DNA of 64,000 nt from Lotus japonicus (lineage: Eukaryota > Streptophyta > Magnoliopsida > Fabales > Fabaceae), in contig NC_080042.1 in NCBI RefSeq assembly GCF_012489685.1, forward strand, positions 35,531,158-35,595,157. The letters run 5' to 3'. The notes below the pieces were generated by a model. It had not been told where the DNA came from and ran no database searches. It worked only from the letters and a program-made list of their open reading frames with translations. The translations under genes and the position numbers were made by a program. Positions 23,886 to 34,980 of this stretch are shown in pieces (positions within the stretch are counted from its first letter, which is position 1; every line of letters starts with the position of its first letter).

Positions 23886-24594
23886 GATATTTATGTGGGG
23901 ATTCTTAAATTTGTAAATTGTAATCCAACTAGTGACTAGTGGAATGATATGCTACCTTCGTTTCATAAGAAAAAAATTTGTTTCACAATAAATATCCACT
24001 TAGAATTTCAATAGAGCATTAATTAATATTTTTTTTTTTGACATTAACTGATATTTTTATAAAAAGAGAAGAAATAATGAGGAGATATAAAAGTACACTT
24101 TAAAGGGTAAAATAGATAAACAAATGATATATTTTAAAAAGTTAATAATCTTTATTGCATTTCTTAATATGTATACAACTTCTCTTTCTGGCCAGTTATT
24201 TTGAAACGGAGGGAGTAATATTTTGTGAAAGTTAAATTATACACGATTTGTTGACGTGGAATTTAGGGTGCATTTGGAAGAGCTTATGATCACCTTATTT
24301 GACCTTATATTATTACATAAGCACATGTGGTTGTGTTTGGAAGAGCTTATTGAAATAGTTTATAAACTAACCATAAGCTATTTTGTACTTATTTGTATAA
24401 ACTACAAGTAATAGAAGCGAACAGCATGTACCGAGATAATCACTTGTTATTAAAAAAAAATCAATACTTACAAGACGCCTCTTTTACCTCTCAGGCAGTA
24501 ACCCCACAAGACTAGGCGGAACCCCTCATACCCAAGGAGGTCCTGCCTAGGGGCATTTTGCGCAGAGGACAAGACCCTAAAGGCAAGGGCGATG
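23886..24594. repeat. Segmental duplication, copy 1 (lacks the Tourist MITE)
   Basis: Matches 27907-29014 nearly throughout, from GATATTTATGTGGG to GCAAGGG(C/T)GATGA. It contains a Stowaway-like element, a CATTTGGAAGAGCTTATGATC stretch and an LTR-like piece TTTTGCGCAGAGGACAA. Copy 1 lacks the 399-bp MITE and also about 40 bp near 24440. Confidence 0.85.
23952..24215. mobile_element. Stowaway-like MITE, copy 1
   Basis: The right end GAAACGGAGGGAG|TA is the Stowaway terminus (CTCCCTCCGTTTC in reverse). The left end CTACCTTCGTTTC is its decayed partner. The interior is AT-rich and non-coding. Confidence 0.6.
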
Positions 24595-24696
24595 ACTTCT
24601 GTGAAGGTTGAAGATTCAATGCCAGATGTGTTTGCGTTGGGGCATCAAAAAATGGATTGAGGCCAGGTTTGCTTAACAACAAGTTAAGCAGGAAAC

Positions 24697-25129
24697 CTGT
24701 AACACCCCGACTTTCAGGGTTCACAATTAGTAACCTGCACAAGAAAATATGCAATGATTTCCAAAACGGATTTATAAATGCGGGTATTTTTTTTTCTTTT
24801 TAAAACATTTCCAAAACCTAACATGCATACATCTGCCCGAAAACCCATACATCCAGCCTTGACCAAGAGAGCACCTGAAGGTAATAACAGATGTCCATAT
24901 CGTAAGAATTACGATAAAATAAAGTTTGGTTCAACAAGTGAATCCAACATGCAACAACTCCATATATCCGACATACTCCCTACGACTTCCACACCGAGGA
25001 ATTGCATGAAAGCAATGCATCGAAACCTACCCAAAACCAAAAGTATACTTATACAAATAACCCTGCGAGCTTTAACAAATGACGGTAAGCTTCACTACCC
25101 AAGGCTAGCCTTGCATATAACACCACTAT
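24697..25129 (-). mobile_element. 3' end of a long LTR, minus strand
   Basis: On the plus strand it begins TGTAACACCCCGACTTTC, the reverse complement of the GAAAGTCGGGGTGTTACA end found at 36829-36846. The fragment stops where another LTR starts at 25130. Non-coding. Confidence 0.55.
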
Positions 25130-25980
25130 TGTAAGACCCAAGTTTTAAGCATTAGAGTAAATAAATAATTTCCGACTCACACATAGGTTGTGGTGTAAGC
25201 GTGAGAGGAGCCTGAACTAGGATTTGATGAGTTATCAAGTGAAACTTTTTAGAAAACTCAGTTTATGTGTAATTATGGTATTATAGTTAGTTTTAGTGAT
25301 AGCACGAGTCATTTTCAGACCCGACTAAGGTCGAGAGTGTCCGAAAAAGGATAATTCCGCTACTAGAACATTGTTTAAGACTTAGTCGACAAGGGCAAGA
25401 GAATAAGACCTTTAGGGTATTTTTTCCTTGACCAGTTTTCCAATACAGAACTTTCAACTATAAACTCGATAGTTTTCACTTTCCGGGAACTCGATAAAGC
25501 TAGACTTTATCTCTCGTAGGGACTTAAGCGAGACCCTGTACAAAAGGCTTTTCTTTCTGAAGCTTCTTTCGGGAATTCTACCCACGTTGTCAAATTTCCT
25601 TCACCGCTAGGAATCTTTCTCGTGAAGGAAGTTTTTTCATCCGATATCATTTGCAAAAAGTAGTTCTGCGGCAGTTTTTTATGCAGACTACATTTAAATC
25701 ATTTCTCATTTTAAATGAGCCCTGAAATGAGTTTTGACATTCTGTCACCAAATACTCAATTTAAATCAGCAGATGAATGCACCAAAACAACCGGATCCGC
25801 GAAATCTTTCTTTCTCTTCTTTTTCCTCCTCCTATAAAAGGAGAAGAAACAAATATCTCCTCCATTCCAAGAGAGAGACTGTGAGCTTAGAGAGAGAGAG
25901 AGAGGTGATGACCCTCATTTTCTCTTAGTTTCTCGGGTCATTTCTTTGTTTATTTTGAGTCTTTTTCTTTATCTCATGTA
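25130..25980 (+). mobile_element. 5' portion of a long LTR related to the minus-strand LTR at 42265
   Basis: Starts TGTAAGACCCAAGTTTTAAG. It shares ordered landmarks with 42265-41560 (minus) and 29740-30180: the GACTTTATCT / GGGACTT block, CATCCGA(T/C), GGCATTCTGTCGCCAAAT-like, then the TATA box. It is truncated near 25980 by unrelated LTR sequence. Confidence 0.65.
25833..25840 (+). promoter_or_regulatory. TATA box of the LTR fragment
   Basis: TATAAAAG in the context CCTCCTATAAAAGGAGAA, followed about 50 bases on by a (GA)n run. The same TATA plus GAGA leader occurs in the LTRs at 30167 and, reversed, around 40080-41575. Confidence 0.6.
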
Positions 25981-27010
25981 GTGTTTCATACTTTTTCATG
26001 CATTTTTTCTTTTATTTGTGCATTTGCATTAGTTAAGTAATTTTGTGGTTTTATAGGGACTTTTGTTGCATTAAAGTAAAGTTTAGGGGTTTTAGGTAAT
26101 TTCCACTTGTTTTCGGACCTCCATGTCAATAAACCTTTGAATTTCCTAATATTTTTCTTAAGATTGTTGTTGAAGTATTCAGATTTGAAACTGAAGAAGA
26201 GGGAAGACCAATGAACTTGGAGCTTTGACGGTGGCATTGAAGTGGAGTAAAGTTGATTTTTGAAGGTTTTCTAGCGTGAAATTGGCGCTCACGTGCCCAT
26301 AGTTGGCACCTGAGCGCCACCACCAACAGAGGCCAAGGTATGACAGTTTTGCCATTGGCGCTCGAGCGCCAGGAGGGATAGAGGCGTTTTTGCCTTCCAC
26401 CGGAGCAACTGACGCTTGAGCATGGCAAATGGGCGCTTGAGTGCCCAAGCTTGTCATTTTAGCCTATAAATAGAAATAAGTTGTTTTCTTTTGAGGAGAA
26501 CTTTTGACACTTTAGATTTTTACCTAAGCTTAGAAGCTGAGGAGCATTTTGGGGCTTGTGAGAGGTCTCCAACCTTTGTAACTCACATTTTCTTTACATT
26601 GCTTGTACGAATTCTCTAGCCATGCTTGGATAATTCCTTTTTGCTTTGGGTTTAAGTGATACTATGAAGTTTTAGTTTTCATTCCTATCTCTATGCATCT
26701 GTTCTTGAGTCAATATTTTTGAATCACATTTCTATTTTTCTCTTTAAGCTTGAGTGCATGCTTGCTTTATGCTATTCTATGATCAGAACAGAGTTGTATT
26801 GTAGTTTAGAGACTTGTTTTGGGATTACTCCGTCTATACTTGTTGGTAGGAATAGAGGAAGGGTTGGAGTTTGTTGGCCTGAACATTATATGCTTTATGC
26901 TTCAAACAAATGTTTAAGTACGCAAGGAATTGGGCTTATCTTTTCGTTTGAAAGAATTATCTATGCGAGGCATCAATAGGTAGTTGCTTAGGGTTTAGCA
27001 TCAAAGAGAA
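25981..27010 (+). mobile_element. Athila-like LTR sequence
   Basis: A long non-coding stretch with a TATA context GCCTATAAATAG near 26463 and a pyrimidine-rich leader. It contains GGTAGTTGCTTAGGGTTTAGC near 26980, recalling Athila-type LTRs. Edges are not defined by TG/CA or TSD, so this is a fragment with a tentative family name. Confidence 0.35.
26284..26456. repeat. GC-rich block of CpG palindromes in an AT-rich LTR
   Basis: Repeated variants of the core GGCGCTNNAGCGCC/TGAGCGCC: a perfect 16-base palindrome TGGCGCTCGAGCGCCA near 26356, TGGCACCTGAGCGCCA near 26305, and further GGCGCT(C/T)(A/G)(A/C)G-type copies to 26450. The flanks are AT-rich. Confidence 0.7.
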
Positions 27011-27027
27011 ACTCATGAATTCATATG

Positions 27028-27210
27028 CATAGGAGACTGATGGCTGAAAAGAATCTAATAGACTTAGATTCTGTTGATATTCCCTGTAACGTTGCACCTA
27101 TTGCTGTAAGACGTAACCCATTTAATTTCCCTGATGATTCCTATACTGCCATGGGATTTGAAGGTTCTGATTCTGCAAAAAGATTTGAAAACTTAGCTCA
27201 GGGTGTTTGA
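27028..27210 (+). CDS. Short exon-like ORF, unrecognised
   Basis: An open frame of about 60 codons with ordinary residue composition (IDLDSVDIPCNVAPIAVRR, NPFNFPDDSYTAMGFEGSD). It is followed by a possible splice acceptor/donor area near 27225 (TTTGTAG|GTAAAG). It does not match a transposon protein I recognise. It could be a captured host exon or chance; no function is assigned. Confidence 0.25.
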   Translation, partial: HRRLMAEKNLIDLDSVDIPCNVAPIAVRRNPFNFPDDSYTAMGFEGSDSAKRFENLAQGV

Positions 27211-27906
27211 ATTTATTTCTTTGTAGGTAAAGTCTAATTTTTTCTTTGTTTTATTGGGGTTTCTCCATGCATTGAACAAGTTTTGGAAAATGGTATTTGT
27301 ATATTTGGTTTTAAGTCTCAAAAATCTATATTTTTGTGGGTATCTTCAAGTGCTGGGTAAAGAAAAGAAGGAAACTTTGAGAAAATTGGTCTTTTATTTT
27401 TCTCTTTGTGTTGGCACATGATTTCATCAGATTTGTTTCATTTTTTTCCCTTTTTCTATTTGATGTTGCAGGCTTTCCTTGTCAATATCTCTGTTTTCAG
27501 GTGTGAAAAAAGGAGACAACATGAATCATGTGTTTGTGGTTTTTAAGTTGGGATTTTAGAGCGGTGGTGATGGAGTGGGTGGACGGTTGGGGAGGAGGTG
27601 GGAGGAAGAGAGGGTGATGGTGGTGGGGAGAGGTAGAGGAAGATAGGGTGAGAAAAATAAAATTTCAACCATAGGGACTAAATTGAAGATTTAATGTTTC
27701 GGTCAAATCTCTTTCATACGTGGAATTTTCAAGTGGAAAAAAAATGACATGTCAGCCTCTTCGTTAACGTCTGTTAAGATTTTTAACGCCAGGGACTAAC
27801 TTGAATGCATTTTGCAACATTCAAGGACCGCGAGATGCATTTTAGAAGTTTAGGGACTAACTTGAAGGCAGCTAACACATTCAGGGACCAACTTGGCTAT
27901 TTACCC
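27211..27906. other. Non-coding stretch with a dispersed-repeat signature
   Basis: No gene was found. From about 27660 a sequence with repeated GGGACTAACTTGAA / GGGACCAACTTGG phrases (27670, 27791, 27853, 27886) resembles a common plant non-autonomous repeat. The rest is T-rich. Confidence 0.4.
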
Positions 27907-27958
27907 GATATTTATGTGGGCATTCTTAGATTTGTAATCCAACTAGTGTAATGATATG

Positions 27959-28599
27959 CTACCTTCGTTTCATAAGAGCGTCTCCAATGCAAGGTTCTTA
28001 TTTCTTATTTTCGAGTTAAGAACTGAGAACTAAGTTCTTAACCACGGGATGGGATGACATGGAGTTCTTAGCTCTTAAAAATAAGAACTAGGTTCTTATA
28101 TAAGAAGTTTTACTTTTTGAGTTCTTAGCATAAAAAATTAATTTTCTCTCTCTCATTCATTTAATTGAAGTATTGAATTAGCATTTAAATTAAAATTAAA
28201 ATTATATGGAAATAAAAAATATTAATATAATGGTATTGGGGGACCGGATGAATAGTGCTAAGAACTAAAAACACATGGTTGAAGCAAAATCTGCAACGAG
28301 TTGCTTAAGCACATGTGGCAGTACGACCCCACATGAATAGTGCTAAGAACTAAGAACTATCATTGGAGATGCTCTAAGAGAAAATTTTGTTTCACAATAA
28401 ATATCTACTTAGAATTTCAATGGAGCATTAATTGATATTTTCATAAAAAGAAAAGAATAAATGAGGAGATATAAAAGTACACTTTAAAGGGTAAAATAGA
28501 GAAACAAATGATATGTTTTAAAAACTTAACGATATTTATTGCATTTCTTAATATGTATGTATCTTCTCTTTCTGGCCAGTTATTTTGAAACGGATGGAG
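27959..28599. mobile_element. Stowaway-like MITE, copy 2, interrupted
   Basis: Same element as 23952-24215, with right end GAAACGGATGGAG|TA. The Tourist-like MITE is inserted near its left end. Confidence 0.6.
27976..28374. mobile_element. Tourist-like (PIF/Harbinger) MITE
   Basis: TIRs GAGCGTCTCCAATG and, reversed, GAGCATCTCCAATG, flanked by TAA at 27973-27975 and 28375-28377, the Harbinger-type 3-bp TSD. The interior is AT-rich, non-coding and internally palindromic (GTGCTAAGAACTAA twice). The paralogous site near 23968 is empty. Confidence 0.85.
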
Positions 28600-28866
28600 T
28601 AATATTTTGTGGAAGTTAAATTATACACGATTTGTTGACGTGGAATTTAGGGTGCATTTGGAAGAGCTTATGATCACATTATTTGACCTTGTATTATAAC
28701 ATAAGCACATGTGGTTGTGTTTGGAAGAGCTTATTGAAATAGTTTATAAACTGACCATAGGCTATTTTTTACTTATTTGTATAAACTACAAGTAAGAGAA
28801 GCTAACAGAATGTCCTGAGCTAATCCATATCTCCTTTCACATCCTACCCACTACACTTTTATCACT

Positions 28867-29550
28867 TGTTATTAAAAAAAATCAATACTTACAAGACGCC
28901 TCTTTTCCTCTCATGCAGTAGCCCCACTAGACCAGGCGGGACCCCTCGTACCCAAGGAGGTCCCGCCTGGGGGCGTTTTGCGCAGAGGACAATACCCTAA
29001 AGGCAAGGGTGATGAGAGAGACACAGAGATAGGTGTAGCCAATCAAAGCAACCGCCATTGGCGGGCACTAGTATGTAACGGAAGTAGGACAAGAGTAACG
29101 AGGCCCAGTTATCCCAAAGAGGATTAAGAATTAGGGCTTCGTGTATCTACCCTATAGAAGGGAATTCTTGTACCAAAAAAGGGACTTTTGGCATTTATTG
29201 TAAAACGGCTAGGTATTTACCTCGCCCTGTCTGCTAGGGTTTGGGGCTCAAACCCATCATGAGTGTTCATTCCGGAACATTTTGGCGCCTTCTATGGGGA
29301 TCGATAAGTTTTTGATTCCAAGATCACATGTTTTTTTTTAGTGCTTACTTGGGCTTGGAGATTTCTGACAATGGAGACTAGGCGTAGACAATGTAGAGTT
29401 TCACTCGAGCGGCGGCATGTGTTGCAGCCTCGACGTTAGATCCAGCCAGGTCTAGTGGTTGGAGAACAATGGGGACCAATTTTGCTAGATCGGTGATGTT
29501 GAGTATTTTTTTTTAGAGATTGGCTGCATTTTTTCTAAACAATATGGTTT
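28867..29550 (+). mobile_element. Tat-lineage retrotransposon fragment: LTR end, PBS, gag start
   Basis: The LTR-type sequence ends TCCGGAACA at 29279. PBS TGGCGCCTTCTATGGGGA follows at 29283-29300, and at 29371 an ATG starts METRRRQCRVSLERRHVLQPRR-like coding. This matches the gag start METRRRRQ of the intact Tat element at 60444. The coding sequence breaks off near 29470. No pol remains. Confidence 0.7.
29283..29300 (+). promoter_or_regulatory. Primer binding site of the Tat fragment
   Basis: TGGCGCCTTCTATGGGGA is close to the PBS of the intact Tat element (TGGCGCCGTCTGTGGGGA). It resembles the tRNA-Asp-type sites of Athila/Tat elements. Confidence 0.65.
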
Positions 29551-30166
29551 GTGTAACACCCCATTTTCCGTTATTAGGTTACTTACTATTTTATTTTAAT
29601 TACTATAATGCTATATGGTAATTTGATAAATTATGTGATTTTGTTAGATAATTAAGTGATTATGTGATTTATGGAGTGAGTAAATTATTTAAATTGGATA
29701 TGAGTGACACTATAGTATAAGATTTAATTAAATAGTATTTTTGGGCTCTGAGTATTTTTCCCATGATCAGTATTTCGTTACGGAACTCTGGACTATTCAC
29801 ACGATAGGTTTGGCTTCCAGGAAGTCCGTCGAAGCTAGGCTTTATCTTCTCGGGGACTTTAATTAAGACCCTGAATGATGAGTTTTTCCATTCGGAGCTT
29901 TAAAGTATTTTCTTCAACAATTGCAATCTTTCTTCAGCAATTGCAATCTTTCTTCAGAAGGAATTTTCTTCATCCGACGCCAACTACAAAAAGTAGTTTT
30001 CCGGCGTATTTTGATCCATACTGCGTTTATATCGTTTTCTTCAATTTAGAGAACCTCATTTTGAATTTTGGCATTCTGTCGCCAAATATTCACTTCTTAT
30101 CAGCAGATGAAAGTACCAGGACGACCGGATTCGGAAAACCTCGAAGTTGACTTTTTCGACCTCCAT

Positions 30167-30174
30167 TATAAAAG
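30167..30174 (+). promoter_or_regulatory. TATA box of the solo LTR
   Basis: TATAAAAG in CCATTATAAAAGGCAGG, followed by two (GA)n runs around CGCGGGTTT at 30211-30245. Confidence 0.6.
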
Positions 30175-31277
30175 GCAGGAAATGAGAAAATATCCCATTT
30201 CCCACCATTAGAGAGAGAGAGTCGCGGGTTTGAGAGAGAGAGGGAGAGGATTTCTTCGCGAGTTCTTTTCCGATCAACCCGATTTCAGTTTCTTTAGATC
30301 GACAGCGTGGTAATCTTGCTATTTCATACCTTTGTTTCTACTTTCTGTTGCTTTAAACCATGTCTTTCTGTGCTCAAAGTTTTGAGCATTTTTCCAAAAA
30401 AATCTTTTTAATTCGATTTTTTCTTTCAATCCTCTTCTATATCTTTCCAGCGTTCCATATTCACCGCCGGTGCGCTCGGATTTTCTCTAGTCGTCGTAGA
30501 TCTGAAAAACAGTGGAAATACTCATTTTCACCAAAGTTTCGCTTTTTGAACCAAAACTTCAAGACTTAACCTGGTGCCTTTAGAATTAGTTGCTATAAAC
30601 GCTATTCTCTACGACCCTATCAAATTCTTTTTTTCAAAAATTTCAACTTTGAGTTTTTGAGCCTAAAGTCTTGACCCAAATACCCCTAATTGCATTTCCA
30701 TTCCTAAAATTTTTCCGAGCATTGTTTTACCCTAGTTGTACCCCTAGATTACCTAGGAATTAAATTAGATCGAAGAAAAAGCGCTAAAACGCTAAAATGA
30801 TGGGGTGGCCGAGAGCATGTTTTGAAGGGGGGGGGGAGAATTTCTTTTTCGTGAAAACTGGTCTTTTGTCTTAGATTATCATACTCTGAAACTTTTAAAG
30901 TTTCGTCGGACGTTAGTTGATATTGTTCAAGTCGTTTTAATTGCTTTTGACTGAGTAATGTTGCATTTGCTCAAAGGTTTGACTTTGGAAACTTCTGGAG
31001 CTGTTGAGGAAACAAGGGAGGAGCTCGTGGATTGTGAAGCTAGACGACTTAGAGGTGATGGAAACTTACTCTACTAGACAATGACTTAGGTGTCGATAAC
31101 TTCGACATGCTTATTTGATTGTTTTGATATTTATTGAGCTGAATTGATTTATCGAACTTATATATATCTATCCCTATGCTTTACTTGTTGTCTGTATTAT
31201 CTACCATATTCCGTGAGTTGACCCCCGCGCCTTGCCTTGTTTATATTGTTTGTGTTTGGGCGGTCCACATATTAGAG

Positions 31278-31515
31278 TGTATAGGAAGGTTAGGGATATG
31301 TAAATATCGCCCATGTGTGATTGTGTGTGTGCCAGCTAGACACAGCTTTTAGAGCAGTTACTGTTCTGCTATTCTGTTAGAAATCAGTTGTGATAGCTTG
31401 TTGTGCAAGTCACTGAAGTTCTATATAAGGATTGATCTCACACTGTAACTGATTAACCAATTGATAATGAATATTTCAGATACGTTTCTTTTTCCTTTCT
31501 CTATTTTCTCTAACA
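31278..31515 (+). mobile_element. Small insertion in the solo LTR, probably a short solo LTR
   Basis: The related LTR at 5154-8841 lacks this segment between its GGCG and CAGATGTC landmarks. The segment has a TATA context TCTATATAAGG near 31420, a pyrimidine-rich stretch and the ending TCTCTAACA, all typical of a short LTR. Ends and TSD are not certain. Confidence 0.4.
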
Positions 31516-31698
31516 CGGTAAACTGCCAGATGTCGCTGGGGAGTGGTTCACATTGGTTCGCCATTCCGGGGGCATGAGGTACGAGATGGTTGATAGAGTT
31601 GACCCTATCGCATGGAAGTCGGACCTGGCTGTGGATTGTAACCACCTACGCAATCGTCGTCGTTTTCGTCGTCATCGTCTGATGAGGAGGATCCTTCC

Positions 31699-32034
31699 GT
31701 GATCGACATTGTTGTGGACCCAACGGACGTTGCGTTTTCTTCGAGGCTCGTTGAGCCAAAGGAGGAGCCTGTCGCCATGCCTCCAACCCGTTTTGGAGCG
31801 TCTACTTCCTCTTCTGGATACCGCGTGCAACCTTTGGTTCGCGTGGTTGAGGAGGAGATCGCTACCGACGTGGTCGACCTAGAGACCGGTTTGACTAGGG
31901 TGGCACATAAGACTGTGAGGAAGGAGGTTCTAGATCTGGATGTCGATGTGATCACTGTGGAATCAGACACTGAGGATGACTACACGAGCGAAGAGGAGGA
32001 GGAAGAGGGTTGGGAGACCCGCTTCTTTGCATGA
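31699..32034 (+). other. Acidic open frame inside the solo LTR
   Basis: A 111-codon frame begins MIDIVVDPTDVAFSSRLVEP and ends in an acidic tail (VESDTEDDYTSEEEEEE). Related residues occur at equivalent places in other LTRs here: SIDPTNIASSSRLV on the minus strand at about 37317-37370, and VLDSDSDDDHASM near 2220-2273. No start-codon context, promoter or known domain is visible. It is either a conserved LTR-borne peptide or sequence homology without coding use. Confidence 0.35.
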
Positions 32035-33935
32035 CTTGGGTTAGGGTGTATATAGTCGTAGCTCTGGTTCGTTAGTTGTACATTGTGGGACAGAGTAGGT
32101 TCCCGACATTTTTCTTTTTGTGTGGTTCTCTGTATGAGAATCACAGGGAGTAGTCGGACGATAAGAGGTCTGAGGAGGCTGTTTTGGGCTGACTCTCCCA
32201 TACTTGGAGGATTGTAATTATGACACTTATTTTGATCACTATTGCGTACACTTTCCTTCTGGCATACTTTCTGCGACTTACAGGTTCTGGTGACGTTTAT
32301 GGTACAACATGGGTTGTACTTGTAACACCCGTGAAAGTTTAAGAGAAATAAACTCGGTCAATTTCTCGGTTTAGTGCTTTAATGCTCAGTTAATGTGAGC
32401 TTTATGGGAGTGACCTTGTATGATGAATTTTATCTAATGAAAGTAATATTTGGATTATTAATATCGAAGATATTTTCCAAGTGTTTCATTCTTCGTTCGT
32501 CGAAGAATTCGGCTGCACTTCAGAAAACAGTCAAACCGATGCGGTTTCTCCTAGAGCGTCTTTTGTCATCGAATTATTATTCAACTGTGAAATAAATATT
32601 TTCCTTATCATTACGATGATCTACGCGTAATTTCGAGAATTTTGACTGTAATATCGATATAAGGTCAAAAATCTCGCCCGATAGTGTTTTCGGCTCAAAA
32701 ACGAGTCGAGCTCGATTCATAAACGAGCCAATCACGAAATTGGCCAGAAAATATCTGATCTTGGGGTTGAGTGTTCAGATGTTGAGTGTGGAGAGAAAGG
32801 CTATTAGGGTGGGCTCATGAACCAAGGTCAAAAGGTTAGTATCATGATTGCTTTGCCATAAGTAGTGTGCATGGGAAGATAAACCAAAGCCAAAAGTACA
32901 ATCCAACCTTTCACCTAGGGAAACGTCCATCACCTTATCATAAGGACTTCCTATCAGATTTCTAAACCAAAAGTAAAGGAAATGAGAGGACTTTAGAGAG
33001 ATAAGTGAGAGAGAGTGAACATCATCTTCATCTCATCTTCATCATTCTTACTAAAAAACTGAAATCTTTATCATCTCTAAACACCACCAAGAAATCATCT
33101 TTTGTCTTCCATTCCTTTACAAAGGAGCTAGCATTCAAGGTGAGGATCATGGTGATGGTTTCCAAATTCAAAAAGGAGCTATCTTTCTCTTTATCTTTTC
33201 TAAAACCGAGTTGTTGTTGTTGTGTGCTTGTGGTGAGCTTGTGATCCCCCTTAGCTTCTTGTTTGTGAAAAGAGTTTTGGAAAAAGGTTGAAGCTTGATC
33301 TTAAGGCTTTAACCTCTTGTGTTTTGAACCATAGATTTCGAAAATGGAGAGCCAAGGAAGAAAACTACTCATCATAAAACCTTTTCTTGTTCAAAAGGTT
33401 GAATCTTGATGTTTTAATGTTCTCATGAAGTAGAGACTTCAAGAGTAGGTTTCCAAGCTTGTTTCTTAAAATCCTTGAGGCTAAAAGTTCAGTTTTTAAC
33501 TCTCAAAGATCATTCAAAGTGTTGTTTCAAACTCAAACCCTTGAGCTCTTAAGACTAAGTTAATCCATGAGAAGTGCTAGACTTAGTTAAGAATGTGTGT
33601 GATTTTGGTGATTGATGGTTGTGTGCACTGTGTGTTTGTGTGAAGGTGAAGAAAACCTTGAAGGAAATCAGACTAGAGAAGTTAAAGATAAAGCCAACGA
33701 TCGAGGTAATGACACTTCGGGTCTTGGACTTTAGCGTCCACGAATTGTGTGCTAGAATTGCATGAACTTGTATGATGATAATGAAAATGTTGAGACCTTG
33801 GAAGACTAATGTAAATGAGCTTAGTATGTTGTATGATCCTTATAAACATGAATGGAAACTTAAAGGTTAAGTCTTGGGCTAAAAATCAAGTTAAAAGTGA
33901 GAAAAAACATGAAACCCGGAAAAGGGACAGGGCTG

Positions 33936-34045
33936 CGACGCATGTGCGTGGATGAGTGGCACACATGCGTGGGAGACTTGCCCCTCTGGCGCATGTGCGT
34001 GGGGGACGTGGCGCACATGCGTGGAGCTGCTGCCTCTCCAGCGCC
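33936..34045. repeat. GC-rich CpG repeat block in the nested LTR
   Basis: Alternating copies of GACGCATGTGCGTGG and GGCACACATGCGTGG (near 33937, 33958, 33989, 34011), with the second type close to the reverse complement of the first. A sharp GC peak in an AT-rich LTR. Confidence 0.75.
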
Positions 34046-34980
34046 AAGTGACTTTTTTTCTACTTTGGACTATTTTGTATGCACTTATGGTTAAGGGTTG
34101 TATCATTGAATGTTATGCATGATATACATGAAGTTTATGAGTCAAGAAAGCATGATTAACATGAGAAGTTTCTTCTGAACATGATGAATGATAACATGCT
34201 TAAGTGCCTTGATGTTTGAGAACATGATTACTTGTTGAGAACATGTTTACTTGTTGAGTACATGACTACTTGTTGAATATGATATGACGAACTCTTAGGA
34301 TGTTTATGATGAATGTAAGTCTGGAATTATGCTCCTACGATGCATGATATAGTATGCCCTGATATTTATCGAATGATATGCGTTGTATGGGCGATGTTGA
34401 TCGAATGAGATCGAAGGTGGAACCTACGATGGTTGGGCTACCGTGGTGACGGAAAGCTTGTGACGCCTATGAGTTGGTGACCCCGACCACTCATGTCAAG
34501 TTGTGGTGAAGTCGTCATGGAACGACCAAAATACTATAACTATGTTGTATGATTAATCATGAAGCATATCATTGTATTGACCGAGGGTACCGCTTGGATA
34601 GGGTACACCAAGGTGTTGGCTAATGACTGCATGGGAAGGGTCATTAGATAAGTGGCAAGTGACTACATGGGAAGGGTCCTTGTCCCGCCTGCTTGGTATG
34701 GAGTTGGCGTTTATCCGGATCATGGTGTGCATTGAGCATCAAGCATATTGCATACGCTAACAATATAGAGATACATAGGTTCCCTTGAACGTTGTTGACG
34801 TTAGAACATTGGTTGTTGTCTTGTGACTTGTGTTAGACGATTGAATGCCCTATATGGTGCGATGTGTGGTTGCGGGCCTTGTGCCTTGCTTGTTGAAGTG
34901 TCTTCCTTATCCTATGTTACATCTAGAATTCCTTAGGGATGTATTAGTATGTCGTTGGTAAGATTCTTGATAGGTGATTA

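Larger units (their letters stand above)
27907..29014. repeat. Segmental duplication, copy 2 (with Tourist MITE)
   Basis: Second copy of 23886-24594. The length difference is mainly the 399-bp MITE at 27976-28374 plus about 40 bp near 28815-28860 that copy 1 lost. It merges into a Tat-type LTR/PBS/gag fragment on its right side. Confidence 0.85.
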
